NCBI RefSeq assembly: GCF_036226925.1 | Contig: NZ_CP109031.1 | Coordinates: 1,860,001-1,924,000 of the forward strand | Source: Streptomyces sp. NBC_00659 | GTDB taxonomy: Bacteria; Actinomycetota; Actinomycetes; Streptomycetales; Streptomycetaceae | DNA: 64,000 bases | Direction of reading: 5' to 3' | In this document: piece by piece, positions 16,172-24,216 of the stretch | How the letters are laid out: each line of letters starts with the position of its first letter | Position numbering within the stretch: position 1 is the first letter of the stretch | The notes under the pieces: generated by a model | What the model was told of the DNA's origin: nothing | Seen by the model: the letters and a program-made list of their open reading frames with translations, nothing else | The model's database searches: none | Program-made: the position numbers and the translations under genes

Positions 16172-17341
16172 TCAGCCGACCGACGTCACCGTCCCGGCGC
16201 CGACCGTGCGGCCGCCCTCACGGATCGCGAAGCCGAGGCCCGGCTCCAGCGGCACCTCACGGCCGAGCTCGACGGTCATGACGACGGTGTCGCCGGGCCG
16301 GGCGACGGCCTGCTCGCCGAGGTCGACGTCGCCGACCACGTCCGCGGTGCGGATGTAGAACTGCGGCCGGTACCCGGTGGAGACCGCTGTCGTACGGCCG
16401 CCCTCGCGCGTCGACAGGACGTAGACCCGCGCCGTGAAGCGACTGCTGGGCACGACGCTGCCGGGCGCGGCGACGATGTGTCCGCGGCGGACCGCGTCGC
16501 GGGGCACACCGCGCAGCAGCAGCGCCACGTTGTCGCCGGCCTGCGCCTCCTCCATGGGCTTGCCGAAGGTCTCCAGGCCGGTGACCACCGTGTCGACGCC
16601 GGCGCCGAGCACCTCGACGCGGTCGCCGACACGGATCGTGCCGCGCTCCACGGCACCGGTGACGACCGTTCCACGTCCGGTGATGGTGAGCACGTTCTCG
16701 ACCGGCATCAGGAACGGCGCGTCGAGATAGCGCTCGGGCATGGGCACGTAGGTGTCCACGGCGTCGAGCAGCGCGTCGATCGCGGCCGTCCACCGGGGGT
16801 CCCCCTCGAGGGCCTTGAGGCCGGACACCCGTACGACGGGTACCGAGTCGCCCCCGTAGCCCTGCGAGGAGAGCAGCTCGCGGACCTCCAGCTCCACGAG
16901 GTCGGTGAGCTCCTCGTCGCCCGCGTCGGCCTTGTTCAGGGCGACGACGATGTGGTCGACACCCACCTGCCGGGCCAGCAGCACGTGTTCGGCGGTCTGG
17001 GGCATGATCCCGTCCAGCGCGGACACGACGAGGATCGCCCCGTCGAGCTGGGCCGCGCCGGTGACCATGTTCTTGACGTAGTCGGCGTGACCCGGCATGT
17101 CCACGTGCGCGTAGTGCCGGGTGTCGGTCTCGTACTCGACGTGCGCGATGTTGATGGTGATGCCGCGGGCGGCCTCCTCCGGCGCCCGGTCGATGCGGTC
17201 GAACGGGACGAAGGTGCCGGAACCCCGCTCGGCGAGGACCTTGGTGATGGCGGCGGTCAGGGTGGTCTTCCCGTGGTCGACGTGACCCATGGTGCCGATG
17301 TTCAGATGCGGTTTGGTGCGCACGTAAGCGGTCTTGGGCAT
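16172..17341 (-). CDS. tuf3: Elongation factor Tu, divergent second copy (tuf3-like)
   Basis: 389 residues, full EF-Tu length. GTPase motifs: '[11 protein letters not shown]' (G1), 'RGITIN' (G2), 'DMPGHADYV' (G3, with the catalytic His), 'NKAD' (G4, where almost all EF-Tu have NKCD) and 'SGLKALEGD' (G5, usually SALKALEGD). Domains II and III are intact and end with '[10 protein letters not shown]'. Streptomyces carry a main tuf1 in the str operon and some have a second, more divergent tuf gene; in S. coelicolor tuf3 is expressed under amino-acid starvation. This copy stands alone, away from fusA and ribosomal protein genes, and fits that description. ATG start with GAGGAAC upstream. Confidence 0.9.
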   Translation of the reverse strand: MPKTAYVRTKPHLNIGTMGHVDHGKTTLTAAITKVLAERGSGTFVPFDRIDRAPEEAARGITINIAHVEYETDTRHYAHVDMPGHADYVKNMVTGAAQLDGAILVVSALDGIMPQTAEHVLLARQVGVDHIVVALNKADAGDEELTDLVELEVRELLSSQGYGGDSVPVVRVSGLKALEGDPRWTAAIDALLDAVDTYVPMPERYLDAPFLMPVENVLTITGRGTVVTGAVERGTIRVGDRVEVLGAGVDTVVTGLETFGKPMEEAQAGDNVALLLRGVPRDAVRRGHIVAAPGSVVPSSRFTARVYVLSTREGGRTTAVSTGYRPQFYIRTADVVGDVDLGEQAVARPGDTVVMTVELGREVPLEPGLGFAIREGGRTVGAGTVTSVG

Positions 17342-17659
17342 GACTGTTCCTCGAAGCCTCTTCGGTGTCAGCGGAGCTGAGTGATGGCCCCGGCGCGTTC
17401 CGGCCGGGACGGGGACCCCCAGGAGTTACCGACCCTCCCCCTGCGGGGTCCGCCGGACGATCCGGGAAGGGTCAGCTTCGGGCGCCGTCGACGGCTGCCG
17501 TGATGATCTGGACGGCAGCCTTCGGCGCGTCCGCGACTGCGGATGCTGCGAGGAGGAAGGCGTACCGGAACATGAGGAGATCATCTCCGACGTGTCCCGC
17601 CGCGTCGAACGATTTTCGGTGCCCCGCGGACCGGTGTGACACGAGGGGCGTCGGCGGTC
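17342..17659. other. 318-bp intergenic region upstream of EF-Tu
   Basis: No gene is supported. It should hold the EF-Tu promoter and leader (minus strand). A GGACCCC/GGGGTCC pair about 20 bp apart (around 17412-17447) could form a stem in the leader transcript, but I could not recognise a known attenuator or a clear -10/-35 pair. Confidence 0.5.
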
Positions 17660-18394
17660 TCAGGGACCGATGTTCTTGAGCGCCTCACGCACGGACAGCG
17701 GCGCGAGTCCCGCCCGCTGCGCGGCGACGAAGTCCCGTACGGCGCCCGGGTCGGTCTTGGCGTATTCGCGCAGACACCATCCGATGGCTTTGCGGATGAA
17801 GAAGTCGGGATGGCCGGACTGCCGGACGCAGTACGCGAAGAGCCGCCCGGTGTCGGTGGCCTCCTTGTACCGGAGCTGATGGAGCAGCGCCGTACGGGCG
17901 ATCCACAGATCGTCGTCCTCGATCCAGGCGTCCATGTCGGTGCGCAGGCGCGGGTCGGCGGCCACCATGCCTCCGACCACGTGCGCGGCGAGCGCGTCGA
18001 CGGTGTCCCACCAGGAGACGGTGGAGACGAGATGCCTGGCCACCGGCAGGAAGTCCGACGACAGGCGTGTCACATGGCGGCGCAGACAGTCGACGGCGAA
18101 GTACTGGTACTCGCGTTCCGGCAGTCGCCAGCAGCGCAGGGCGAGCGCGGCGCAGTCCCGCTCGTCGGGCCGGGCGGTGTCCAGGAGCACGGTGCGGGAC
18201 AGGGTGCGGCGCTCGGGTGTCGTCAGCCCGAGGAAGGGGGCGATGTCCTTCATGTAGGCGCGCATCGACGCGGCCCGCCGTGGGTCGGCCGCCGCCGGAT
18301 ACACGGTCGTGAGGCGCTCCAGGAGAGTGTCCGCGAGCACGCTGTCCGGCACGTCGAACCGCGCACCCGACGTTCCGGAAGCTGTGACGCCCAT
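17660..18394 (-). CDS. AlkD-like DNA alkylation repair protein
   Basis: About 244 residues, all helical HEAT-like repeats: 'LRCWRLPEREYQYFAVDCLRRHVTRLSSDFLPVARHLVSTVSWWDTVDALAAHVVG' and 'IARTALLHQLRYKEATDTGRLFAYCVRQSGHPDFFIRKAIGWCLREYAKTDPGAVRDFV' match the AlkD signature, including the WWDTVD motif with the Trp and Asp that position the lesion, and 'FFIRKAIGW'. AlkD excises N3- and N7-alkylpurines without base flipping. ATG at 18394 was chosen; an ATG at 18406 is possible. Confidence 0.87.
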   Translation of the reverse strand: MGVTASGTSGARFDVPDSVLADTLLERLTTVYPAAADPRRAASMRAYMKDIAPFLGLTTPERRTLSRTVLLDTARPDERDCAALALRCWRLPEREYQYFAVDCLRRHVTRLSSDFLPVARHLVSTVSWWDTVDALAAHVVGGMVAADPRLRTDMDAWIEDDDLWIARTALLHQLRYKEATDTGRLFAYCVRQSGHPDFFIRKAIGWCLREYAKTDPGAVRDFVAAQRAGLAPLSVREALKNIGP

Positions 18395-18444
18395 GAGACG
18401 AACCATACGGCGATCACACACACGCGTCGGCTAGTGTCACCGGA

Positions 18445-19263
18445 ATGCTCGATGCCACCACCCGCTCTGGGGGCACCGCCACGGCCACTCCCCAGGCCGC
18501 CGCCACGGAGCTCACCGTCGCCGCCGACCCGGTCGGCGGCCCGGAGATCTCCGTCGCCGCACCCGCGGTCCCGACCGCCGTACGCGCCTACCCTGCCTCC
18601 CGCTTCCTGAGAGCGCTGCTCTCGCCGTGGTCGCGGCTCTCGCTGCTGGTCGTGCTGCTCGCGGCGGCGGCGTCGAGTGTGCTTCTCTTCGATCCGCAGC
18701 GACTGCTCGCCGACGGCTGGCCGCCCCAGCTCGGCGGCGCCGCGGCGGCCGTCACGTTCACCGTGGCGTACGGGCTGTGCACGGTCGCCTTCGTGCCCCG
18801 GCCGCTGCTCAATCTGGCGGCCGGAGCCGTGTTCGGCTCCCAACTGGGGCTGGGAACCGCGATGGCGGGCACGGTGCTCGGCGCGGGGGCCGCTTTCGGG
18901 CTCGGCCGGATCCTCGGGCAGGACGCGCTGCGGTCGCTGCTACGGGCCCGCTGGCTGAAGGCGGCGGACGGCCAGCTCAGCCGGCACGGCTTCCGCTCGA
19001 TGATGGCGGCCCGGCTGTTCCCCGGTGTGCCGTTCTGGGCGGCGAACTACTGCGCGGCCGTGTCCCGCATGGGCTGGCTGCCCTTCCTGGCCGCGACGGC
19101 GCTCGGCTCGATCCCGAACACCGCCGCGTACGCCGTCGCCGGCGCCCGCGCGTCGTCACCGACCTCCCCGGCGTTCCTGATCGCGATGGCCTTGATCACG
19201 GTCCCGGCCCTGGTCGGAACGGTGGTGGCCTGGCGCAAGCGCCACCACCTGCGCGGCCGCTGA
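18445..19263 (+). CDS. TVP38/TMEM64-family membrane protein
   Basis: 272 residues. After a Thr/Ala-rich N-terminal stretch of about 55 residues come six hydrophobic segments. 'PRPLLNLAAGAVFGSQLGLGTAMAGTVLGAGAAFGLGRILG' and 'RHGFRSMMAARLFPGVPFWAANYCAAVSRMGWLPFLAATALGSIPNTAAYAVAGA' are the SNARE-associated (VTT) signature regions, distantly related to DedA. The role in bacteria is unclear, probably lipid scrambling. A TAGTGT box ends eight bases before the ATG, so the transcript may be leaderless. Confidence 0.85.
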   Translation: MLDATTRSGGTATATPQAAATELTVAADPVGGPEISVAAPAVPTAVRAYPASRFLRALLSPWSRLSLLVVLLAAAASSVLLFDPQRLLADGWPPQLGGAAAAVTFTVAYGLCTVAFVPRPLLNLAAGAVFGSQLGLGTAMAGTVLGAGAAFGLGRILGQDALRSLLRARWLKAADGQLSRHGFRSMMAARLFPGVPFWAANYCAAVSRMGWLPFLAATALGSIPNTAAYAVAGARASSPTSPAFLIAMALITVPALVGTVVAWRKRHHLRGR

Positions 19264-19302
19264 GGCACGCACGGCGCCGGTACGCCGGAACGAGCGCGCC
19301 CG

Positions 19303-20478
19303 CTACGGACGCACGGCTTCCAGGATCATCGCGTTCGCCAGTCCGCCCGCCTCGCACATCGTCTGCAGCGCGTAGCGGGCACCCCGGGCGCGCATCGCGT
19401 GGACGAGGGTCGTGGTCAGGCGGGTGCCGCTGGCGCCGAGCGGGTGCCCGATCGCGATCGCTCCGCCGTGCACGTTGACCTTGGACAGGTCGGCACCCGT
19501 CTCCTGCTGCCAGGCGAGAACGACGGCGGCGAAAGCCTCGTTCACCTCGAAGAGGTCGATGTCACCGAGGTCGAGACCGGCCTTGCGCAGCACCTTCTCG
19601 GTGGCCGGGACGACGCCGGTGAGCATCAGCAGCGGATCGGAACCGGTGACGGCGAAGCTGTGCAGCCGGGCGACGGGCCGCAGGCCGAGGCGGGCGGCGG
19701 TCTCGCTCGACGTGATGAGCACGGCGGAGGCGCCGTCGTTGACCGGGCTCGCGTTCCCGGCCGTGACGGACCAGTCGATCTGCGGAAAGCGCTCGGCGAA
19801 GCCCGGGTCGTAGTACGCGGGCTTCAGCCCGGCGAGTATCTCGGGGGTGCTGCCGGGGCGGACGCTCTCGTCCCGGACCAGGCCTTCCAGGGGCGCGACC
19901 TCCGCGTCGAACAGGCCGCCGTCCCAAGCCTGTGCCGCCTTCAGGTGCGAGCCGATCGCGAAGGCGTCCATCCGTTCGCGGGCGATGCCCCACTTGGCAG
20001 CGATGAGCTCGGCACTGATGCCCTGGGGCACCAGGCCCTCGGGGTAGCGCTCCGCGACCCCGGGCCCGAAGGGGTCCGCGCCCGCCGGCACGTTGGACCA
20101 CATCGGCACACGGCTCATCGATTCCACGCCGCAGGCCACGACCATGTCGTACGCCCCCGACATGACGCCCTGCGCGGCGAAGTGCACCGCCTGCTGCGAC
20201 GAGCCGCACTGGCGGTCCACGGTGGTCGCGGGGACCGTCTCGGGGAATCCCGCGGAGAGCACGGCGTAGCGGGTGGTGTTCATGGCCTGCTCGCCGACCT
20301 GGTCGACGGTGCCGCCGATGACGTCGTCGATCAGCGCCGGGTCGATCCCGGAGCGCTCGACGAGCGCGCGGAGGGTGTGGGCGAGGAGTTCCACCGGGTG
20401 GACGTGGGCGAGCGAACCGTTCGGCTTGCCCTTGCCCACGGGGGTGCGTACGGCTTCGACGATCACGGCGTCACGCAT
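19303..20478 (-). CDS. Thiolase (acetyl-CoA C-acyltransferase)
   Basis: 391 residues, normal thiolase length. The nucleophile is C91 in 'VDRQCGSSQQAVHF'; the base pair is H in 'GHPLGASGTRLTTTLVHAM' and C in 'TMCEAGGLANAMILE' near the C-terminus. The last segment has EAGG in place of the GGGQG loop, seen in some degradative (FadA-type) thiolases, so beta-oxidation of acyl-CoA is more likely than acetoacetyl-CoA synthesis; this is inference. The ATG at 20478 is preceded by GAGAGG. The divergent HxlR gene and two dyads in the gap suggest specific regulation. Confidence 0.9.
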   Translation of the reverse strand: MRDAVIVEAVRTPVGKGKPNGSLAHVHPVELLAHTLRALVERSGIDPALIDDVIGGTVDQVGEQAMNTTRYAVLSAGFPETVPATTVDRQCGSSQQAVHFAAQGVMSGAYDMVVACGVESMSRVPMWSNVPAGADPFGPGVAERYPEGLVPQGISAELIAAKWGIARERMDAFAIGSHLKAAQAWDGGLFDAEVAPLEGLVRDESVRPGSTPEILAGLKPAYYDPGFAERFPQIDWSVTAGNASPVNDGASAVLITSSETAARLGLRPVARLHSFAVTGSDPLLMLTGVVPATEKVLRKAGLDLGDIDLFEVNEAFAAVVLAWQQETGADLSKVNVHGGAIAIGHPLGASGTRLTTTLVHAMRARGARYALQTMCEAGGLANAMILEAVRP

Positions 20479-20551
20479 CGGATGCCTCTCAGGTCGGTCG
20501 GATCTCTGAGGTCGAGGAACCGGCGACCGGGCGGGGCCGGCCACCGAAGCA

Positions 20552-20576
20552 AGTGAGTTGGATTTCCAAACCCACT
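20552..20576. promoter_or_regulatory. HxlR operator, thiolase-side copy
   Basis: A 25-bp imperfect dyad, AGTGAGTTGGA-TTT-CCAAACCCACT, 74 bp upstream of the thioesterase-divergent thiolase start. It shares 20 of 25 positions with the second site at 20597-20621 and carries a TTGGAA on the minus strand that could act as a thiolase -35 box. Confidence 0.65.
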
Positions 20577-20596
20577 AAGTGACCCAAGAGTAACCC

Positions 20597-20631
20597 AGTG
20601 AGTTGGAACATCCAACCCACCTTCGTAGACT
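20597..20631 (+). promoter_or_regulatory. HxlR operator overlapping a leaderless promoter
   Basis: The dyad AGTGAGTTGGA-ACA-TCCAACCCACC (20597-20621) contains TTGGAA (20603-20608), which is 17 bp before TAGACT (20626-20631). The ATG of the HxlR gene at 20638 is seven bases past the -10 box, so the transcript is probably leaderless and a bound dimer would cover the -35 box. This points to autorepression. Confidence 0.7.
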
Positions 20632-20637
20632 GGCGGC

Positions 20638-21099
20638 ATGAAGGACCCCCGCCCCTGCTCGATCGCCGCGACACTCGCCCTCGTCGGGGAGAAGTACTCC
20701 CTGCTGGTCCTGCGTGAGGTGTCGCTCGGCGCCACGCGCTTCGACCAGCTGGCACGCAACATCGGCGCTCCTCGCGACGTGCTGACCGCCAGGCTGAAGC
20801 GCCTCGTCGACGCCGGGCTGCTGGAGAAGGCGGAGTACAGCGACCGTCCCAAGCGCTACGAGTACCGGCCCACGCCGGCGAGCCTCGAACTGGGACCCGT
20901 CCTGCTGATGCTGATGTCCTGGGGGGACCGGTACCTCCAGGAGGGCGGCTTCCGGCCCATGGTGCTGGAGCACACCTGCGGCCACGAACTGGTCCCCCAG
21001 GTCGTCTGCCGGGAATGCGGCGAGCAGGTCCGGCACGAGTCACTCACCTCCCACCCCCAAGTCCCGGGCTGGACGGTGACGGGCCCCGTGCCGGAGTAG
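20638..21099 (+). CDS. HxlR-family winged-helix regulator with C-terminal zinc-ribbon-like motif
   Basis: 153 residues. 'PCSIAATLALVGEKYSLLVLREVSLGATRFDQLARNIGAPRDVLTARLKRLVDAGLLEKAEYSDRPKRYEYRPTPA' is a complete HxlR domain, including the conserved N-terminal Cys (C7). The C-terminus has 'HTCGHELVPQVVCRECGEQV', a CxxH...CxxC pattern that could bind zinc and is an extension found in some members. HxlR proteins respond to reactive carbonyls or thiol stress through the Cys, or to other ligands. It is divergent from the thiolase with two matching operators between them. Confidence 0.88.
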   Translation: MKDPRPCSIAATLALVGEKYSLLVLREVSLGATRFDQLARNIGAPRDVLTARLKRLVDAGLLEKAEYSDRPKRYEYRPTPASLELGPVLLMLMSWGDRYLQEGGFRPMVLEHTCGHELVPQVVCRECGEQVRHESLTSHPQVPGWTVTGPVPE

Positions 21100-21238
21100 C
21101 CACCGCACCCCGAAACCCCCCATGGCCGGGCTGTCACCGGCGGCGGTTAGGCTTCCCTCAGCGTCCACGATCGCCTTCCACCGTGATCGGGCGTGCCCAT
21201 CTCCCTTTCCGCGATCAGCACTTGGACCACGTAACTTC

Positions 21239-22114
21239 ATGTCTTGGTTTCAATCCCTCGTCCTCGGGCTCGTCCAAGGGCTGACCGAATTCCTTCCCGT
21301 CTCCTCCAGCGCGCATCTGCGGCTGACCGCCGCCTTCGCGGGCTGGGACGACCCCGGTGCGGCGTTCACCGCGATCACGCAGCTCGGCACGGAGGCCGCG
21401 GTGCTGATCTACTTCCGCAAGGACGTGGGCAGGATCCTGTCGGCGTGGTTCCGCTCGCTCACCAACAAGGCGATGCGCCGCGACCACGACGCCCAGATGG
21501 GGTGGCTGGTGATCGTCGGCTCGATCCCGATCGGGGTGCTCGGGGTCACGCTCAAGGACCAGATCGAGGGGCCGTTCCGCGATCTGCGGGTCACCGCCAC
21601 CATGCTGATCGTGATGGGCATCGTCATAGGCATCGCCGACCGGCTCGCGGCCCGCGACGAGTCGGGCGGCAGGCACCGGGCGGCCAAGCAGCGCAAGGGA
21701 CTCGAGGACCTCAGCACCCGGGACGGCCTGCTGTACGGCGTCTGCCAGGCCATGGCCCTGGTCCCCGGCGTCTCCCGGTCCGGCGCGACCATCAGTGGCG
21801 GCCTGTTCATGGGTTACAGCCGTGCGGCGGCGGCCCGCTACTCCTTCCTCCTCGCCATGCCGGCCGTCCTCGCCTCCGGAGTCTTCGAACTCAAGGACGC
21901 GGCCGCCGAGGGCCATGTCTCCTGGGGGCCCACCGCCTTCGCGACGGTCATCGCCTTCGCGGTCGGATACGCCGTCATCGCGTGGTTCATGAAGTTCATC
22001 TCCCACAAGAGCTTCATGCCGTTCGTCTGGTACCGGATCGTCCTCGGCTTCGTCATCATCGGCCTGGTCGGCACCGATGTCCTCAGCCCCCACGCGGCCG
22101 AGTCGTCCGGCTGA
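21239..22114 (+). CDS. uppP: Undecaprenyl-diphosphate phosphatase UppP (BacA)
   Basis: 291 residues with eight hydrophobic helices. 'LVQGLTEFLPVSSSAHLRL' carries the catalytic Glu and the first active-site loop, and 'PGVSRSGATISGGLFMG' the second with the essential Arg. UppP dephosphorylates undecaprenyl pyrophosphate to recycle the lipid carrier for peptidoglycan. ATG at 21239 begins the family's usual 'SWFQSLVLGLVQG'; no ribosome site is evident, and a GTAACT box a few bases upstream hints at a leaderless transcript. Confidence 0.95.
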   Translation: MSWFQSLVLGLVQGLTEFLPVSSSAHLRLTAAFAGWDDPGAAFTAITQLGTEAAVLIYFRKDVGRILSAWFRSLTNKAMRRDHDAQMGWLVIVGSIPIGVLGVTLKDQIEGPFRDLRVTATMLIVMGIVIGIADRLAARDESGGRHRAAKQRKGLEDLSTRDGLLYGVCQAMALVPGVSRSGATISGGLFMGYSRAAAARYSFLLAMPAVLASGVFELKDAAAEGHVSWGPTAFATVIAFAVGYAVIAWFMKFISHKSFMPFVWYRIVLGFVIIGLVGTDVLSPHAAESSG

Positions 22115-22157
22115 GCGGAGCGCTGATCGCCGCTCCCCGAGGGAGGTCCGAGGTCGT

Positions 22158-22559
22158 ATGCCCGCTGACGACGCGACGGTCGCCGGTGCGGTGATCGTGC
22201 ACGCCGGGCGCGTGCTGATGATGCGCCGAAGCGTGCCCGCGGGTTCGGTTCTCTGGACGTTCCCGTCGGGGAAGGTCGAGGCGGACGAGTCTCCGTCGGA
22301 AGCCGCGGCCAGAGAGGCCCTGGAGGAGACGGGGGTCACCGTGGAGCCGGGGCCGCTGCTCGGCGAGCGCGTACATCCGGTGACCGGTTGGCGGGTGGTC
22401 TACGTCGCCTGCCGTCTGGTGTCCGGTGAAGCGCGGGCGGCCTCTCCGCGGGAGGTGGCGGAGGTCACCTGGGCACGGCTCGGGGACCTTCACCGGCTGG
22501 TTCCGGATGGCGTTTTCGAGCCCGTGCGGAAGTACCTCTCCGACGTGCTGCCGCACTGA
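22158..22559 (+). CDS. Nudix hydrolase
   Basis: 133 residues. The Nudix box reads G-KVEAD-ESPSEAAAREALEETGV, matching GX5EX7REUXEEXGU. The rest is a single Nudix domain ('VAGAVIVHAGRVLMMRR' at the start). Substrate is a nucleoside diphosphate derivative of unknown identity. It follows uppP by 43 bp on the same strand and may be co-transcribed. The ATG is preceded by GGAGG at a rather long 11-base distance. Confidence 0.9.
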   Translation: MPADDATVAGAVIVHAGRVLMMRRSVPAGSVLWTFPSGKVEADESPSEAAAREALEETGVTVEPGPLLGERVHPVTGWRVVYVACRLVSGEARAASPREVAEVTWARLGDLHRLVPDGVFEPVRKYLSDVLPH

Positions 22560-22677
22560 AACGGCGCTCCAGGTACCCGTCGTGCCGCGGCGACCGGAGC
22601 GGTAGGCCGTCTGGCCGAACGCTTCTGCGGTTCGTGTTGCGGCGCTTTAGCGTGGTCTCTCCGACTGGAGGTGGAGC

Positions 22678-22869
22678 ATGCCGAAAGATCCCGCGCTGGG
22701 CCGGTTGGGCACAGAAGCGCGCAGTGTGAAGTTCCCGGACGGCAGCCGCGGGGTCATCCTGGTGAGCGCCGGTATTCCTCAGGAAGAGGCGGAGGCGCTC
22801 GCGGCGCGAGTCTGGGCGGAACGGGCGGAGACGGGGGGAGACGGGCGGGCCGAACACTTGACACCCTGA
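22678..22869 (+). CDS. Small hypothetical protein (63 aa)
   Basis: 63 residues, 'MPKDPALGRLGTEARSVKFP' at the start, with a mixed strand/helix pattern ('GSRGVILVSAGIPQEEAEALAARVWAERAE'). A very strong ribosome site, GGAGGTGGA, lies four bases before the ATG, and codon positions show the expected GC bias, which supports a real gene. No family recognised. Confidence 0.6.
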   Translation: MPKDPALGRLGTEARSVKFPDGSRGVILVSAGIPQEEAEALAARVWAERAETGGDGRAEHLTP

Positions 22870-23127
22870 CAGCCCCCGACAGCGCCCGCCCTGCCCGTCC
22901 CGGCCGTCCCGCCCGTCTCGCGTGGATGCCGCCGGCGACGGGCCCGCACGTTCCCCGGCCGTTCGGCCCCCTCCCGGGGAACAGGTACCACCATGACCAA
23001 CTCAAGCCACTGGCAAAGGAGTTCGGCCAACCAAGAGGCCTCGCGCGTAAACACCGTGACGCAGCACATACGACTTGAGTAGCCGCCCGGTAGCGCAGTG
23101 TCAGTCCTTGCGCCTAGGCTGGTCCGC

Positions 23128-23307
23128 ATGTCCCCCGATGTCACTCCGCCTGGTTCCGTGCGGTCTGCCGCCGCGTTGAACGAACAGATCCGCGCCCTGT
23201 GGACGCGGACAGGCGGCTCCCTGTCCGCACAGGAGCGGGCGGAGTACGAGCTCTTGATCGTGAAGTGGGCCGAGGCGATACGCGGCGAGATCATCGAAGC
23301 GGCGTAG
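23128..23307 (+). CDS. Small hypothetical protein (59 aa)
   Basis: 59 residues, largely helical ('SAAALNEQIRALWTRTGGSLSAQERAEYELLIVKWAEAIRGEIIEAA'). TAGGCT (23115-23120) lies eight bases ahead of the ATG, compatible with a leaderless start; no Shine-Dalgarno is present. Composition and periodicity are protein-like. No function can be proposed. Confidence 0.55.
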   Translation: MSPDVTPPGSVRSAAALNEQIRALWTRTGGSLSAQERAEYELLIVKWAEAIRGEIIEAA

Positions 23308-23528
23308 GTCCGTCCGAGCTTCCGCCACGCACAGGCTCACCGCCCGCCGACCCCCGTAACACCGCACGGCCCCCTCCCGAGCCCGGGCGCCGCTTGCCCC
23401 ACGAGCCCTCCGCGACCGCGTGGGCGACGCCGGACCGGGGCGATCGACGCCGGACCGAACGCCGCCGGACGCGGAATACCCCCGCCCAGCCCCTTGGCGT
23501 GGGAAGCGGAGTGGCCAACACTGAGCCG

Positions 23529-24014
23529 ATGACGCAGCGTGTGGAGCTCGCGACCGTGCTGGACCGGTTCTCCGTGGACGAGATCGTCACCGCGTACGCG
23601 GTGGCCGTGGACGACGGCGACTGGGAGGGATACCGGGGGCTGTTCGCACCGAAGGGCCGCGCCGACTACCGCTCGGCCGGTGGCATCGAGGGTGACGCGG
23701 ACGAGGTCGCCGAGTGGCTCGCGCGGAGCCTGGACCTGTTCGCCATGCGCCAGCATCTGATCGTCAACCGGCGGGTCCGGTTCGGCGTCCTGGACCAGGA
23801 CACCGGCGACACGGCCGAGGTGCGGGCGGACTACATCAATCCGATGCGGTTCGCGGGGCAGGACGGCGACTCGACCGCGCCCGACCTCGTGTGCGGCGGC
23901 CGCTACACCTTCGGCCTGCTGCGCACCCACGACGGCTGGCGGCTGCGCCAGGTGGTCGTCCAGGAGAAATGGCGCCGGATGCCCCAGCCTCGGCACACAC
24001 CCGCGAACACCTGA
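23529..24014 (+). CDS. SnoaL/NTF2-like protein
   Basis: 161 residues with a single cone-shaped alpha+beta barrel: 'TVLDRFSVDEIVTAYAVAVDDGDWEGYRGLFAPKGRADYRSAGGIEGDADEVAEWLARSLDLFAMRQHLIVN' is the SnoaL-like helix-strand region and 'LVCGGRYTFGLLRTHDGWRLRQVVVQEKW' the closing strands. The fold serves in polyketide cyclases, dehydratases and limonene epoxide hydrolase-type enzymes; the D/Y/H residues present do not define the reaction. No biosynthetic cluster surrounds it. Confidence 0.8.
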   Translation: MTQRVELATVLDRFSVDEIVTAYAVAVDDGDWEGYRGLFAPKGRADYRSAGGIEGDADEVAEWLARSLDLFAMRQHLIVNRRVRFGVLDQDTGDTAEVRADYINPMRFAGQDGDSTAPDLVCGGRYTFGLLRTHDGWRLRQVVVQEKWRRMPQPRHTPANT

Positions 24015-24038
24015 GTCACCGGCGCTCCGTCCCTGCCC

Positions 24039-24128
24039 GCGGGTTCCCGCCCGGCCTCCGCGCCCCGGGATGCCCGGCCACCGGCGGGTTTCCGCCCGGC
24101 CTCCACGCCCCTGGGGCGCCCGCCCGCC
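24039..24128. repeat. 45-bp tandem repeat, two copies, after the SnoaL-like gene
   Basis: GCGGGTT(C/T)CCGCCCGGCCTCC occurs at 24039 and again at 24084, exactly 45 bp apart, with diverged remainders. It begins 25 bp beyond the stop codon and ends before the lnt promoter region. No coding function seen. Confidence 0.7.
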
Positions 24129-24216
24129 GGCGCGCCCCCTTCTGATCACCACGCCCCCTGTCGTAGATCGCCGCCGACGCGCACACTGGAGACACCTCGG
24201 GGCAGGGAGGCGAAGG

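Noticed and set aside
17412..17447. GGACCCC/GGGGTCC stem upstream of EF-Tu as an attenuator
   Set aside because: The loop is about 20 bases, the stem is only seven base pairs and no alternative structure or T tract is visible.
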